From a virus: DNA of 22,843 nt. Of the stretch, positions 8,230 through 16,705 are shown one piece after another. The first letter of the stretch is position 1; each line of letters begins with the position of its first letter. Made by a program: the position numbers and the translations under genes. Location: positions 1 to 22,843 of the IMG/VR virus record IMGVR_UViG_3300032073_000274. One strand, written 5' to 3'. The notes under the pieces are model-generated. The model made no database searches and was not told the DNA's origin. It saw only the letters and a program-made list of their open reading frames with translations.

Positions 8230-8754
8230 GTGGCTTTAAATGGAATAATAAATGGAGCTCAGATAGCAATATATCTAGATGCAGAAGTATCAGTATTATC
8301 TACTTCTTTATCTTGGAATATTGAGCATAAAACTAGATCTACTACTTGCAGAGAAGGGAATGCATGGAGTACTGCAGCTCCTTTTATGAGAGCATGGAGT
8401 GCAGATGTAGAAAATTTATTAGCTTTTAGGAATGCAGATGGGCAGCTTTATAATTCTCAAGCAGGGCAGATTTCAATAGATACAATAATAAAAGAGTATA
8501 TTATACTGCAAAAGCCTGTAAATATCAAGATAAAGCCTAATCAAAATTTAGCTAATGGGAATAAGCAGTGGGTAGGGAGTGCCTATGTTACAAGTGTATC
8601 TGCAGATACTCCTAATGAGGATAATAGTACTTTTTCAGTAAGCTTAAAAGGAGCAGGATTGCTTAGATTAACTCAAACAGGCCCTATACAACATTGGGAT
8701 GATGATATGCATCATCCTTTAGATTTTAATGATTTAGTACTATCATTCCCTTAA
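8230..8754 (+). CDS. Tail tube protein paralogue 1 (GTG start)
   Basis: A 174-residue protein of the phage tail-tube (TP901-1/major tail protein) type. It opens GIINGAQIAIYLDAEVSVLSTSLSWNIEHKTRSTTC, the typical first strands, and ends VTSVSADTPNEDNSTFSVSLKGAGLL, the closing signature of the family. The second copy at 8824-9255 has an almost matching segment, so the two are paralogues. Translation starts with GTG, four bases after the previous stop, without the A-rich leader that precedes copy 2, which predicts weaker expression. It carries a C-terminal extension (residues 152-174, HWDDDMHHPLDFND) that copy 2 lacks. It may be the minor tube or tail-terminal ring component. Confidence 0.82.
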   Translation: MALNGIINGAQIAIYLDAEVSVLSTSLSWNIEHKTRSTTCREGNAWSTAAPFMRAWSADVENLLAFRNADGQLYNSQAGQISIDTIIKEYIILQKPVNIKIKPNQNLANGNKQWVGSAYVTSVSADTPNEDNSTFSVSLKGAGLLRLTQTGPIQHWDDDMHHPLDFNDLVLSFP

Positions 8755-8823
8755 AAAAATACAGGAATAAGAATTGAAAACTATATAGAAAAAAAATTAA
8801 TTAATTAAAAAAATAGAAAAAAA

Positions 8824-9255
8824 ATGGCTACAAATAATGTAATAAATGGAACAAAATTTGGAGTATATGCAGCAGGCACTAAGATTGCCTATGCTACTTC
8901 AGCAAGTATAAGTATGAATCATAATCTAAGAGATACCTCTACTAAAGATTCAGGAGGATGGAGAGATCAATTAGAAGGGCAGAGAGATTGGGAAGTATCA
9001 GTAGAAGGAATGCTCATCTTTGTAGATGGATCAGGAGGAGCTATAGCAGGATTAACTATGGATGAATTATATTCTACTTATATAGCTACTAGAACTGAAT
9101 TTACTTTAAAATTTTCTACTGATGTATCAGGAGATTATGAGTGGAGTGGGCAGGCTTTCTTAACTTCGTTAAGTGCTGATACTCCTAATGAGGATTCAAG
9201 TACATGGAGTGGATCTTTTTCAGGATCAGGAGTATTAACTCAGGCAGCAGTATAA
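8824..9255 (+). CDS. Major tail tube protein (paralogue 2)
   Basis: A 143-residue tail-tube subunit. The N-terminus is NVINGTKFGVYAAGTKIAYATSASISMNHNLRDTS and the central part is SGGWRDQLEGQRDWEVSVEGML, a typical tube-protein core reading roughly 's..W.......kdW.is.eg'. The closing signature is LTSLSADTPNEDSSTWSGSFSGSG near residues 112-135. It begins after the A-tract leader ATAGAAAAAAAATG in a 69-base gap and is followed by a strong terminator. Both features suit the abundant tube subunit. It is related to the gene at 8230-8754 over most of its length. Assignment is firm; which of the two is the main tube subunit is inferred from expression signals. Confidence 0.88.
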   Translation: MATNNVINGTKFGVYAAGTKIAYATSASISMNHNLRDTSTKDSGGWRDQLEGQRDWEVSVEGMLIFVDGSGGAIAGLTMDELYSTYIATRTEFTLKFSTDVSGDYEWSGQAFLTSLSADTPNEDSSTWSGSFSGSGVLTQAAV

Positions 9256-9262
9256 TTGTATA

Positions 9263-9321
9263 GAGAGAATCCTAGTAGCCTTTTTATTTCTTAAAGGGGT
9301 TGCTAGGAGGATCTCTTTTTT
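9263..9321 (+). terminator. Intrinsic terminator after the tail tube genes
   Basis: A long hairpin. GAGA (9265-9268) pairs with TCTC (9312-9315), TCCTAGTAGCC (9270-9280) pairs with GGTTGCTAGGA allowing two G-T wobbles, and an inner CCTTT/AAAGG pair extends the stem. The right arm runs straight into T6 (9316-9321). It lies 8 bases after the tail-tube stop and before the tail chaperone genes. It is expected to keep tube mRNA abundant relative to the downstream chaperone and tape-measure message. Confidence 0.88.
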
Positions 9322-9344
9322 AATAACCTTTAAGAAAATAAATA

Positions 9345-9695
9345 ATGAATTACGAAATAATAGAATTAGGAGGAAAAAAATTTCCTATCTTTTTTGGCTT
9401 TAATGGATTGAGGAAATATTGTGGAATGACAGGAACTTCCTTAACTAAGCTAATGAGGCTAGGAGATGATATGACTTTAGATCAGGCTTTGCATCTTGTC
9501 TTAGTAGGAATAGAGGAAGGATGTAGAAAATCAGGAGAAAACTTTAATCTTACTATAGATGAGCTAGGAGATATGTTAGATTCTGATATGTCAGGATTAG
9601 CTAGAGCTTTGGAAATATTTGGAGAGCAAATGGGCCAAAATGTAAAGCAGCCTAAAGAAGTAGGAAAAAAAAAGAGCAGAAAGAAGCTGAAGTAA
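9345..9695 (+). CDS. Tail assembly chaperone, short (G-like) form
   Basis: A 116-residue protein immediately upstream of the tape measure gene, where siphophages encode tail assembly chaperones. The sequence starts with a small beta segment (YEIIELGGKKFPIFFGFNGLRKYC) and continues as helices (LTKLMRLGDDMTLDQALHLVLVGIEEGCRKSG..., LTIDELGDMLD), a pattern typical of gpG-like proteins. The basic C-terminus (GKKKSRKKLK) is encoded over the A9 slippage run at 9665-9673. Ribosomes that do not slip make this form. It binds the tape measure protein and recruits tube subunits; that role is inferred from family position, not from a catalytic motif. Confidence 0.85.
   Translation: MNYEIIELGGKKFPIFFGFNGLRKYCGMTGTSLTKLMRLGDDMTLDQALHLVLVGIEEGCRKSGENFNLTIDELGDMLDSDMSGLARALEIFGEQMGQNVKQPKEVGKKKSRKKLK
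9665..9674 (+). promoter_or_regulatory. -1 programmed ribosomal frameshift site
   Basis: The run A9G lies in zero frame as GGA AAA AAA AAG, so it offers two overlapping slippery heptamers, A-AAA-AAA (9665-9671) and the classical A-AAA-AAG (9668-9674). The -1 frame is open from the run through to 10039, while the zero frame stops at 9693-9695, 19 bases after the run. The layout matches the G/GT frameshift conserved in lambda-like tail operons. No strong downstream stem or pseudoknot is obvious to me, so efficiency may depend on the A run alone. Confidence 0.85.
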
Positions 9696-10039
9696 TAGAT
9701 TTTACTTTTGATGATGTAGAGCAGATAGGCTTAGGAGAGCTAGGATTTACTATAGATCAGATCTATAATATGAATCCTAAAAACTTTTTAAATGCTCAGC
9801 TAGGCAGAAAGAGATTATATGATCAGGATCAGCAGGCCGAATGGGAGAGAGCTAGATGGATAGCTTGCGTAATAATTAATCCTCATTTGAAAAGAGCTAT
9901 AGATCCTAAAAAATTAACTACTTTCCCATGGGAGAGAGTAGTAAGAAAAAATAAGAAAAAAGATATAGAGAAAATATTAAAAGAATCTCAGTATCAGGAT
10001 AAGTTAAACGAACTAAGAAAAAAGAAAAAAGATGCCTAA
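9674..10039 (+). CDS. Frameshift-encoded T domain of the tail chaperone (GT fusion)
   Basis: Slipping back one base at AAG (9672-9674) joins the first 110 residues of the upstream protein to 121 residues from this frame, giving a fusion of about 231 residues. The joined part begins EQKEAEVIDFTFDDVEQIG and continues through GELGFTIDQIYNMNPKNFLNAQLG, then QAEWERARWIACVIINPH. This last block is typical of T domains in Bacteroidota phages, where it reads 'w...R.ia..i.....k'. An ATG at 9770 could be mistaken for a separate start, but the frame is open and protein-like upstream of it. The stop overlaps the tape measure start by 8 bases. Confidence 0.82.
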   Translation, partial: EQKEAEVIDFTFDDVEQIGLGELGFTIDQIYNMNPKNFLNAQLGRKRLYDQDQQAEWERARWIACVIINPHLKRAIDPKKLTTFPWERVVRKNKKKDIEKILKESQYQDKLNELRKKKKDA

Positions 10040-12659
10040 AAAAGCCTTAGCCTCCTTAAATGTAGTAATAAATGCAGTAACAGGCCCATTATTTAAAGGC
10101 CTGAATAAAGCTTCTAAAAGACTTGCAGTCTTTGGAGCTAAAATGAAAACTATAGGGAGATCTATCTCTACTTCTTTTACTTTACCTTTTGCTGCTATTG
10201 GAGTAGCAGGAGCTAAAATGGCTATTGACTTTCAGAAAAATATGACTAAGATTAATACCTTAGTAGGTATTTCAGCTTCTGAAGTAAATAAAATGCAGGG
10301 AGAAGTAATGAAGCTATCAGGAGCTACTGCTCAAGCTCCTGCAGATCTAGCTGATGGATTATTCTTTTTAACTTCTGCAGGATTAAGAGGAGCTAATGCT
10401 ATGCAAACTTTAGAGAGTGTATCTAAAGGGGTAGCAATAGGCTTAGGAGAGCAAACTGATCTAGCTAAAGTAGCTGCTGCTGCTCAGAATGCTTATGGAG
10501 CTGATACTATTACTGCTTCAAAGGCTTTGGATGTATTTGGAATGAGTGTTCAGCAGGGAATGTTTGAAGCTTCAGATCTTGCTGAGGTATTAGGTACTCA
10601 GTTAGGGCTTGCATCTAGTTTAGGAATATCTTTTGAGGAAACTAATGCTTTCATAGCTACTTATACTAAAACTACAGGAGATGCTAAAAGTGCTTCTACA
10701 AGTTTTGGAGGTGTTATGATGGCTTTAGCTAAAACTACTCCTCAGATGGAAAGAGCTCTGAATCAGGTAGGAATGACAGGAGATTCAGTAAGAGCTAGCT
10801 TAGGAGAAAATGGATTAAGGCAGACACTTATAGATATAAAAGCTGCTTTTGAAGCTCAGGGAGTGCCTTTAACTCAATTTTTTAGCAAGTCGCAAGCTTT
10901 AAAGGGTGTACTAGGAGTATTAGGGAATCAAACTGAAACTTATGGAGAAGTACTAGAAGGAATGCATAATTCAGTAGGTATGGTAGATGATGGATTTAAT
11001 ACCTTAGAAAATACTGCAGGCTTTAAAATGCAGAAGGCCTTTACTAATCTAAAGAATGCTGCTATGGAGCTAGGAGCTATGCTTATGCCTATATTTACTG
11101 CTATAGTAGATGGAGCAGTAAAATTAGGATCTGCTTTTACTGAATTAGATGGAGGTACTAAAAAATTATTAGTAGGAGCTGCAGCTCTTTTTGCTTTCTC
11201 AGGGCCTTTAATGACTTTAGCAGGAGGATTAGTATCTGCTATAGGAGCAATACTTTCTCCTGTAGGATTAGTAGTAATAGCTTTAGGATTAATATTTAAA
11301 GTTATCTATGATAATTGGGCTAGCGTTAGAAAAACTTTAGTAGATTTTATTAATTATTTTATAGATCTTTATAATGAATCTATAGGATTTAGAACTATAG
11401 TAGAAGGCTTTAAAGCAGTATTTCTAGGAGCATGGGCTACTGCTAAATTCTTTATAAAGTCAGCTATTCAAGCTTTCAAAAATTTTGGAAATTTCTTTAA
11501 GGAAATATTTGGTAGTATAGGAGATATAATAAAAGGAGTATTTACTTTAGATACTGATCTGATAAAATCAGGGATAAAAGACTTAGGGAAAGGAGTAAAA
11601 AAGACTTTTACTAAAGATATGGATGATATTAAGTCAGAGTATAATGATACTATGACTGAAATAGGAGAAGGCTTCTCAGCAGGAGTAAATAGAACTGATA
11701 AAGTAGAATTCATTACTGAGGAGGATGTTCAGAGAAATGTAGATAATGTAAACGGGTGGCTGCAGGATAAAATGGGTAAAGCAAAAAATGCTATTCAGGG
11801 ATTAATAGGAGGAGGTAGTTTAGGAGTGCCTGATTCAGGAGGAGATCCTGTAGATCCTACTTCAGGAGGAGGAGATGATGGTACTAAAGATCTAGAAAAA
11901 ACTATTCAAAAGAAAAAATCTATTTTGCAGAGCTATTTAGATTGGGCTAAAACAGGATATGAAGGCTTTGCTGATAAAGTAGGAGAGGTATGGGATTCTA
12001 TTGCTAATGTAGCAGGATCAGTATTAAGTGGAATATCTAATTTATGGGCTGCAGAAGCAGAAAAGCAAAATCAGATTTTAGCTAATGAGGAAACTGAAAA
12101 GCAGACTGCTTTAGATCAGGATTTTGCTAGGCAGGAAGCTATCATAGAGAATTCTACTATGAATCAGGCTAAAAAAGATGAGGCTCTTACTAAATTAAAG
12201 GAAAAATTTGATGAAAAGCAGGGAGCTTTAGATAAGAAAATGGATGATAAAAAGAAGGCTTTACAAAAGAAGCAGGCTATAAGAGATAAGCAGATGAAAA
12301 TAGCTTCAGCTATTATGAGTACTGCTCAAGCAGTAGTACAGGCTTTAACTGCAGGCCCTATAGCAGGCCCTATATTAGCAGGAATAGTAGGGGGATTAGG
12401 AGCTGCTCAGATAGCAGCTATAGCTTCTACTCCTATTCCTTTAGCAAAAGGAGGATTAGCTTTTGGGCCTACTAATGCAATAGTAGGAGATAATCCTAAT
12501 GCAGCTAATGATCCTGAGGTAGTAGCTCCTTTATCTAAGCTTAAAGGGATGTTAGGAGGGGAGATGAATGTTTCTCTAAATGTAGGAGGAGTATTAAAAG
12601 GATCTGATATTTTCTTAGCTAATGAAGCTGATACTGAAGCTAGAGAAAGATATATATAA
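10032..12659 (+). CDS. Tape measure protein
   Basis: An 875-residue protein that sets tail length and is ejected ahead of the DNA. Residues about 60-290 form the TP901-type (PhageMin_Tail) domain: DFQKNMTKINTLVGIS, LADGLFFLTSAGLRG, NAYGADTITASKALDVFG, ASDLAEVLGTQLG and SFGGVMMALAKTTPQMERAL. Residues about 375-428 are strongly hydrophobic (LLVGAAALFAFSG, GLVVIALGLIF), able to span a membrane two or three times. Residues about 680-756 form a charged coiled coil (KDEALTKLKEKFDEKQGALDKK). A Gly/Ala-rich segment (AGPILAGIVGGLGAAQIAAIAS) and a PLAKGGLAFGPTNAIVGDNPNA tail, common in this family, follow. At about 0.15 nm per residue the tail would be roughly 130 nm. It overlaps the chaperone stop by 8 bases. 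Confidence 0.93.
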   Translation: MPKKALASLNVVINAVTGPLFKGLNKASKRLAVFGAKMKTIGRSISTSFTLPFAAIGVAGAKMAIDFQKNMTKINTLVGISASEVNKMQGEVMKLSGATAQAPADLADGLFFLTSAGLRGANAMQTLESVSKGVAIGLGEQTDLAKVAAAAQNAYGADTITASKALDVFGMSVQQGMFEASDLAEVLGTQLGLASSLGISFEETNAFIATYTKTTGDAKSASTSFGGVMMALAKTTPQMERALNQVGMTGDSVRASLGENGLRQTLIDIKAAFEAQGVPLTQFFSKSQALKGVLGVLGNQTETYGEVLEGMHNSVGMVDDGFNTLENTAGFKMQKAFTNLKNAAMELGAMLMPIFTAIVDGAVKLGSAFTELDGGTKKLLVGAAALFAFSGPLMTLAGGLVSAIGAILSPVGLVVIALGLIFKVIYDNWASVRKTLVDFINYFIDLYNESIGFRTIVEGFKAVFLGAWATAKFFIKSAIQAFKNFGNFFKEIFGSIGDIIKGVFTLDTDLIKSGIKDLGKGVKKTFTKDMDDIKSEYNDTMTEIGEGFSAGVNRTDKVEFITEEDVQRNVDNVNGWLQDKMGKAKNAIQGLIGGGSLGVPDSGGDPVDPTSGGGDDGTKDLEKTIQKKKSILQSYLDWAKTGYEGFADKVGEVWDSIANVAGSVLSGISNLWAAEAEKQNQILANEETEKQTALDQDFARQEAIIENSTMNQAKKDEALTKLKEKFDEKQGALDKKMDDKKKALQKKQAIRDKQMKIASAIMSTAQAVVQALTAGPIAGPILAGIVGGLGAAQIAAIASTPIPLAKGGLAFGPTNAIVGDNPNAANDPEVVAPLSKLKGMLGGEMNVSLNVGGVLKGSDIFLANEADTEARERYI

Positions 12660-12676
12660 TATAAAAAAGAAAAAAA

Positions 12677-15600
12677 GTGGCTTTTATAAATACTTATAAT
12701 TTTAAATTTAAAAGTAATGCAGATATAGTATATCTAGTAGAATTTTGGGATCAGGGAGCTAATGCAGGATCTTTTGCAGGATTAGAAGGAACTTTAGGAA
12801 AAAATGCAGCTAAGATAGCTTTTGGATCTGAAGGGAGTAAAATGTATGCTCCCCTAAAAGCTTCTACTTGTACTATAGATTTTATGGTAACGGATATAAA
12901 ATCAGCACTTTATATAAGAAATCTAAAAAATGAAAGGCAGGAGAGAGATGTTTATGTATATGTATATGCTACTACTAATGGATTAAAAAAAGCAGCTCCT
13001 ATTTTTGCAGGCTATATATTAGTAGATCTATCAGATGATCCTGATCAAGCAGTACCTTATGGAGTAAATATTAAGGCAGTAGATGGATTAGCTGCTTTAA
13101 AATATTATGATTTTATTCCTTCTACTACTCCCCAAAATCCTGATCATCTATACGAAAAAGCAGATACTTATGTAGCTACTACTTTTCCTCTAAAAGATAC
13201 TTTTATTCAGCAAATAAGAAGGATTCTAGAATATTCAGGATATGCTTCTACTCCTAAAGGAGTGAATAGAGATGCAGAGATACAGACTTCTCTAAATTGG
13301 TATAATGGAAATATGGTAAATAGTACTAGCTGCCCTTTAGGAATGAGTAGAGTATCAGCTATGCAGTTTTATAATAAAGAAGGAGATACAGGAAATATAA
13401 AATATAAGCCCTTAACTTGCTATGATGCTCTAGTAGCAATTTGTAAAACTTGGGGAATGAGATGCTTTGTATGGGATAATACTTTTTATTTCATTCAGAT
13501 TAATATGTACTCTAAAAATAATGCAGGAAATATAGCTAATACTACTAATATTCCTTATCATAGATGGGAAATTGCTATAGGAGGAGCATATTTAGGATCA
13601 GGAGAAAAATTGGATATAGATTGGGGAAAATATTTTATTCCTGTTCATCTTTCGCAAATTAATAAAAAATTAGAAGGATCTCAGTATGGAGTACTTCCTG
13701 CCTATAAGAAAGTAACTATAGATTTTATGAATGTATCTAATATAAACTACTTTCAGGCTTTCCCTTTGCCTCCTAATCCGTGGCCTACTGCTGCAGGATC
13801 AGGAGGATATGTAGCTTATGAGCCTATAGGGGTTTTTACTTTTGATGGAATAAACTCTCAGACTTTTTATCAGGAAATTTGGCTTCAGTTTATTAATAAT
13901 TCAGGTACTACTATAAGATATGAATTTGGATGGACTATTCAAGTACAGCCTGTAGGATCAGGAGGAGTATGGTACTCTTTAGGGTTTTATAATTGGCCTA
14001 CTATTCCTCAGGCTGAATGGTTTACTACTTCAGGAGCTCCTTTATATAATACTTACTATGGATATGGAGATTTGAATATTCCGACAGGAACTTCATCTCA
14101 TAATGCTACTCAGACTAATTCTCCTTTTGCTTCAGGTATTCCTTATATAGTATGTGATCCTGCCTTTTTTACTGCAGGAGATTGGGAATTCAGATATAAA
14201 ATAGCAGGAGATTGGAATGCTTCAGCAGATCCCCATTATAATCAGCAGCATGGGAGATGTGATCCTTTGCCTGCTCCTTCAGGCCCTTATTTTACTGATC
14301 CTGATAGTAATAGTATTTCTTATATAAATTCTACAATTACTGCAGGAATAGGAGCTAGTATGTTCTCTCCTATTATTAATGGAGCAGTAGGAACTGCTAG
14401 CACTAATACTGCAGTAATACAGGCAGGAGATGATACTGCTTTTGAGGAAGTAAATGGAGTGCTTTGGGGAGATATACAGGGAATTAATACTCCTTCTAAT
14501 ATAGAGGTTTATACAGGAATAGTAGGTACTCCATGGGTAGAGAGTGGTTTTGGTGGATTTTGGGGTATAGAAACTTTAGCAGGCACTAATTCTCTAGCTG
14601 AAACTTTAGCAGAGCAGATCTTTGCTAGGCAGGCTAAAAATGTGCAAAAATTTAGTACTAAAATAATAACTGATCTAAAATATCAGAATAATGATGGATC
14701 AGGAGTTGAAAATATGTATCCTGCTCCTTTTACTAGATATTATACTCCTTCTCATATGCCTTCTGCTACTTTTAAAGCAAATTGGATAATGCATACAGGT
14801 ACTTTTGAATTAGTGAAAGATGAATGGAGTTTGAATCTTTACGAATTTAAAACTTTTGCTACTGATACTACTTCTACTACTACTACTACTAATGGAAGCA
14901 ATACAGGAGGAGTAGGAAATGGTACTCTAGGAGGTAAGCCTTTGCCTACTGAAGGGCCTGCAGGGAAATTTGCAGCTCCTACTACTACTACTACTCAGGA
15001 GCTTAAAAGACTTTCTCAAAGTGCTCCTAAAGTAATAGCTAAAGTATCAGCAGATCAGGGGAGAGATCCTTTAGTAGGGCCTCAGATTATTACATCTATC
15101 TCAGTACAGGAGATGCCTTTAGCTTTACTTAAAGCAGGAGATACTATAATGCTTCAGCCTCAGGATAAGCCTAGAATATATAATAAAGAGATAGAATTTG
15201 GAAATGTAGAATTTGTATTAAGTGCTGATCAGCTAGCAGGAGCTACAAGTCTATCAGTAGTAGCTCAAAGTATAGATCAAAATATAACTATAGGAGATGT
15301 AATAGTAATATCTCAGCCTGATCTAATATCTCAGTATCAGCATAAAACTAAGGGCTCAGTAGCAGGCTTTTCAGTAGATAATGATGGATTAACTAAAGGA
15401 GGAATAGAGATTATAGGATGGACTGATTCAGATACTATGGAGGGATCAGATCTAGATCAGAAGCTTCCTACTACTGAATCTGTAAAAAATTATATTGATA
15501 ATGAAGTAGCAGGATCAGTAACTTCTATAATAGCAGGAACTAATATAACTATTTCTCCTACAGGAGGTACAGGAGCAGTAACTATAAATTCATCAGGAGG

Positions 15601-16114
15601 AGGAGGTACTTCTACTAATGAGAGTAATACATCTTGGAGAGGATCTCTTTTATTAAATGAAAGAGCAGGAATAAGAGCAGGAATAGAGTATCTTTTTGAT
15701 GGAACTAATAGAGGTTTTGAATTTGATCATAAAATAGCTTTTACAGGGCCTAGTATTTCTATTAATCAGGCAGTAACTTCTGCTATTCATATAGTAGATA
15801 CTCCTGATCCTATTATAGAAAAATGGATAGGAAAACTTACTGCTAATTTAGGAACTTTATCAGGTACTTTAAGATTATATAATGTAAGATTCACATGTCC
15901 TGAAGGCCCTTCTCCTGTTGAGCCTTCTGAAGTTACTGCAGTACTTAGTACTACTTTTAGCCTTTCTGCAGGAGGCTTACATTGTTGGGAGCTATCAGCA
16001 GAGGATCTTAGGCTTCCTTTATTAAAAGGAGATCTGATTATTCCTGCTTTAACTATTACTGAAGGAGATAGAGGAGGTGTAAATTATGTAACTTCTTTAA
16101 GATTAAAAGAATAA
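12677..16114 (+). CDS. Very large tail tip / fibre protein
   Basis: A 1145-residue protein, the largest in the window, starting with GTG after an A-rich leader. Residues 1 to about 150 are beta-rich (YNFKFKSNADIVYLVEFWDQ..., RDVYVYVYATTNG), like distal-tail or baseplate-hub N-termini. A long aromatic, Gly/Asn-rich middle follows. Residues about 730-775 are low-complexity Thr/Gly linkers encoded by ACT repeats. ESVKNYIDNEV plus ISPTGGTGAVTINSSGGGG (about 933-976) is a fibre-linker motif seen in many phage fibres. The last 130 residues form a separate beta-rich domain that may contact the receptor. It sits directly after the tape measure, where hub and adsorption proteins lie, and apparently one polypeptide replaces several tail-tip genes. 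Exact subfamily is not recognised. Confidence 0.8.
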   Translation: MAFINTYNFKFKSNADIVYLVEFWDQGANAGSFAGLEGTLGKNAAKIAFGSEGSKMYAPLKASTCTIDFMVTDIKSALYIRNLKNERQERDVYVYVYATTNGLKKAAPIFAGYILVDLSDDPDQAVPYGVNIKAVDGLAALKYYDFIPSTTPQNPDHLYEKADTYVATTFPLKDTFIQQIRRILEYSGYASTPKGVNRDAEIQTSLNWYNGNMVNSTSCPLGMSRVSAMQFYNKEGDTGNIKYKPLTCYDALVAICKTWGMRCFVWDNTFYFIQINMYSKNNAGNIANTTNIPYHRWEIAIGGAYLGSGEKLDIDWGKYFIPVHLSQINKKLEGSQYGVLPAYKKVTIDFMNVSNINYFQAFPLPPNPWPTAAGSGGYVAYEPIGVFTFDGINSQTFYQEIWLQFINNSGTTIRYEFGWTIQVQPVGSGGVWYSLGFYNWPTIPQAEWFTTSGAPLYNTYYGYGDLNIPTGTSSHNATQTNSPFASGIPYIVCDPAFFTAGDWEFRYKIAGDWNASADPHYNQQHGRCDPLPAPSGPYFTDPDSNSISYINSTITAGIGASMFSPIINGAVGTASTNTAVIQAGDDTAFEEVNGVLWGDIQGINTPSNIEVYTGIVGTPWVESGFGGFWGIETLAGTNSLAETLAEQIFARQAKNVQKFSTKIITDLKYQNNDGSGVENMYPAPFTRYYTPSHMPSATFKANWIMHTGTFELVKDEWSLNLYEFKTFATDTTSTTTTTNGSNTGGVGNGTLGGKPLPTEGPAGKFAAPTTTTTQELKRLSQSAPKVIAKVSADQGRDPLVGPQIITSISVQEMPLALLKAGDTIMLQPQDKPRIYNKEIEFGNVEFVLSADQLAGATSLSVVAQSIDQNITIGDVIVISQPDLISQYQHKTKGSVAGFSVDNDGLTKGGIEIIGWTDSDTMEGSDLDQKLPTTESVKNYIDNEVAGSVTSIIAGTNITISPTGGTGAVTINSSGGGGTSTNESNTSWRGSLLLNERAGIRAGIEYLFDGTNRGFEFDHKIAFTGPSISINQAVTSAIHIVDTPDPIIEKWIGKLTANLGTLSGTLRLYNVRFTCPEGPSPVEPSEVTAVLSTTFSLSAGGLHCWELSAEDLRLPLLKGDLIIPALTITEGDRGGVNYVTSLRLKE

Positions 16115-16127
16115 TAATGAAATAAAA

Positions 16128-16319
16128 ATGAAGGCTAAAATGATAAATGATGTATTTACTAAAATTTGCCCTACTACTATGATACTTAATATAGGAGCAA
16201 TAGGAATGAGCTTAACTGATGTAGAAATAGGATTAAAAATACTCTCATATATTGTAGCAGTATTATATACTATAATAAAAATAATGAAAGAAGTATCTGA
16301 ATGGAGAAAAAAAAAATAG
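16128..16319 (+). CDS. Small membrane protein, probable holin
   Basis: A 63-residue protein with a hydrophobic N-terminal half (TTMILNIGAIGMSL, residues about 16-29), a turn (TDVEIGLK) and a second hydrophobic helix (ILSYIVAVLYTIIKIM, about 38-53), then a basic end (EWRKKK). Two membrane helices with a charged tail is the usual small-holin design. The gene overlaps the endopeptidase gene by 19 bases, so the two are translated together, supporting a role in releasing the lysin across the inner membrane. Holin function is inferred from topology and neighbour, not from a family-specific motif. Confidence 0.72.
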   Translation: MKAKMINDVFTKICPTTMILNIGAIGMSLTDVEIGLKILSYIVAVLYTIIKIMKEVSEWRKKK

Positions 16320-16687
16320 ATTTTAATATTAATCTAAAATATTTTAAGATGGAGGAATTTAATCAGAAAGGCCTTCCTGAATCTTGGAGAAAGATGGATA
16401 TTAATTTACTTTTGATTTTAGATAAAATGAGGCATAGAGCAGGAATACCTTTTAAAATTACTTCTGCTTATAGATCTCCTGAATATAATAAAACTTTAAA
16501 AAATGCATCTCCTAATTCAGCTCACTTATTAGGAAAGGCAGTTGATATATCAGTAAAAGATAGTAAGAGTAGGTATCTTATCTTAGAAGCTGCTATTTAT
16601 TATGGAATACAAAGGATAGGAATTGGAGATAATTTTATACATATAGATATAAAAGAAAATCCTGCTGAGGTAGCATGGATCTATTAA
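16301..16687 (+). CDS. M15-family peptidase, endolysin
   Basis: A 128-residue zinc peptidase of the Peptidase_M15_3 type, which cuts peptide cross-links in the cell wall to release progeny. Key residues are visible: ITSAYRSPEYN (53-63, with Arg58), SAHLLGKAVDI (73-83, giving His75 and Asp82 as zinc ligands) and FIHIDI (112-117, giving His114). A conserved Glu/Asp near the last block would act as the base. The chain is only the catalytic domain, with no signal peptide and no wall-binding domain, which fits export through a holin and a Gram-negative host. The N-terminus starts inside the holin gene. Confidence 0.93.
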   Translation: MEKKKIDFNINLKYFKMEEFNQKGLPESWRKMDINLLLILDKMRHRAGIPFKITSAYRSPEYNKTLKNASPNSAHLLGKAVDISVKDSKSRYLILEAAIYYGIQRIGIGDNFIHIDIKENPAEVAWIY

Positions 16688-16705
16688 TTAATTAAAAAAA
16701 AAATT

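Noticed and set aside
9770-10039. Independent small gene starting at ATG 9770
   Set aside because: The same frame is open and protein-like back to the A9 slippery run, so it is better explained as the frameshift-encoded part of the chaperone.
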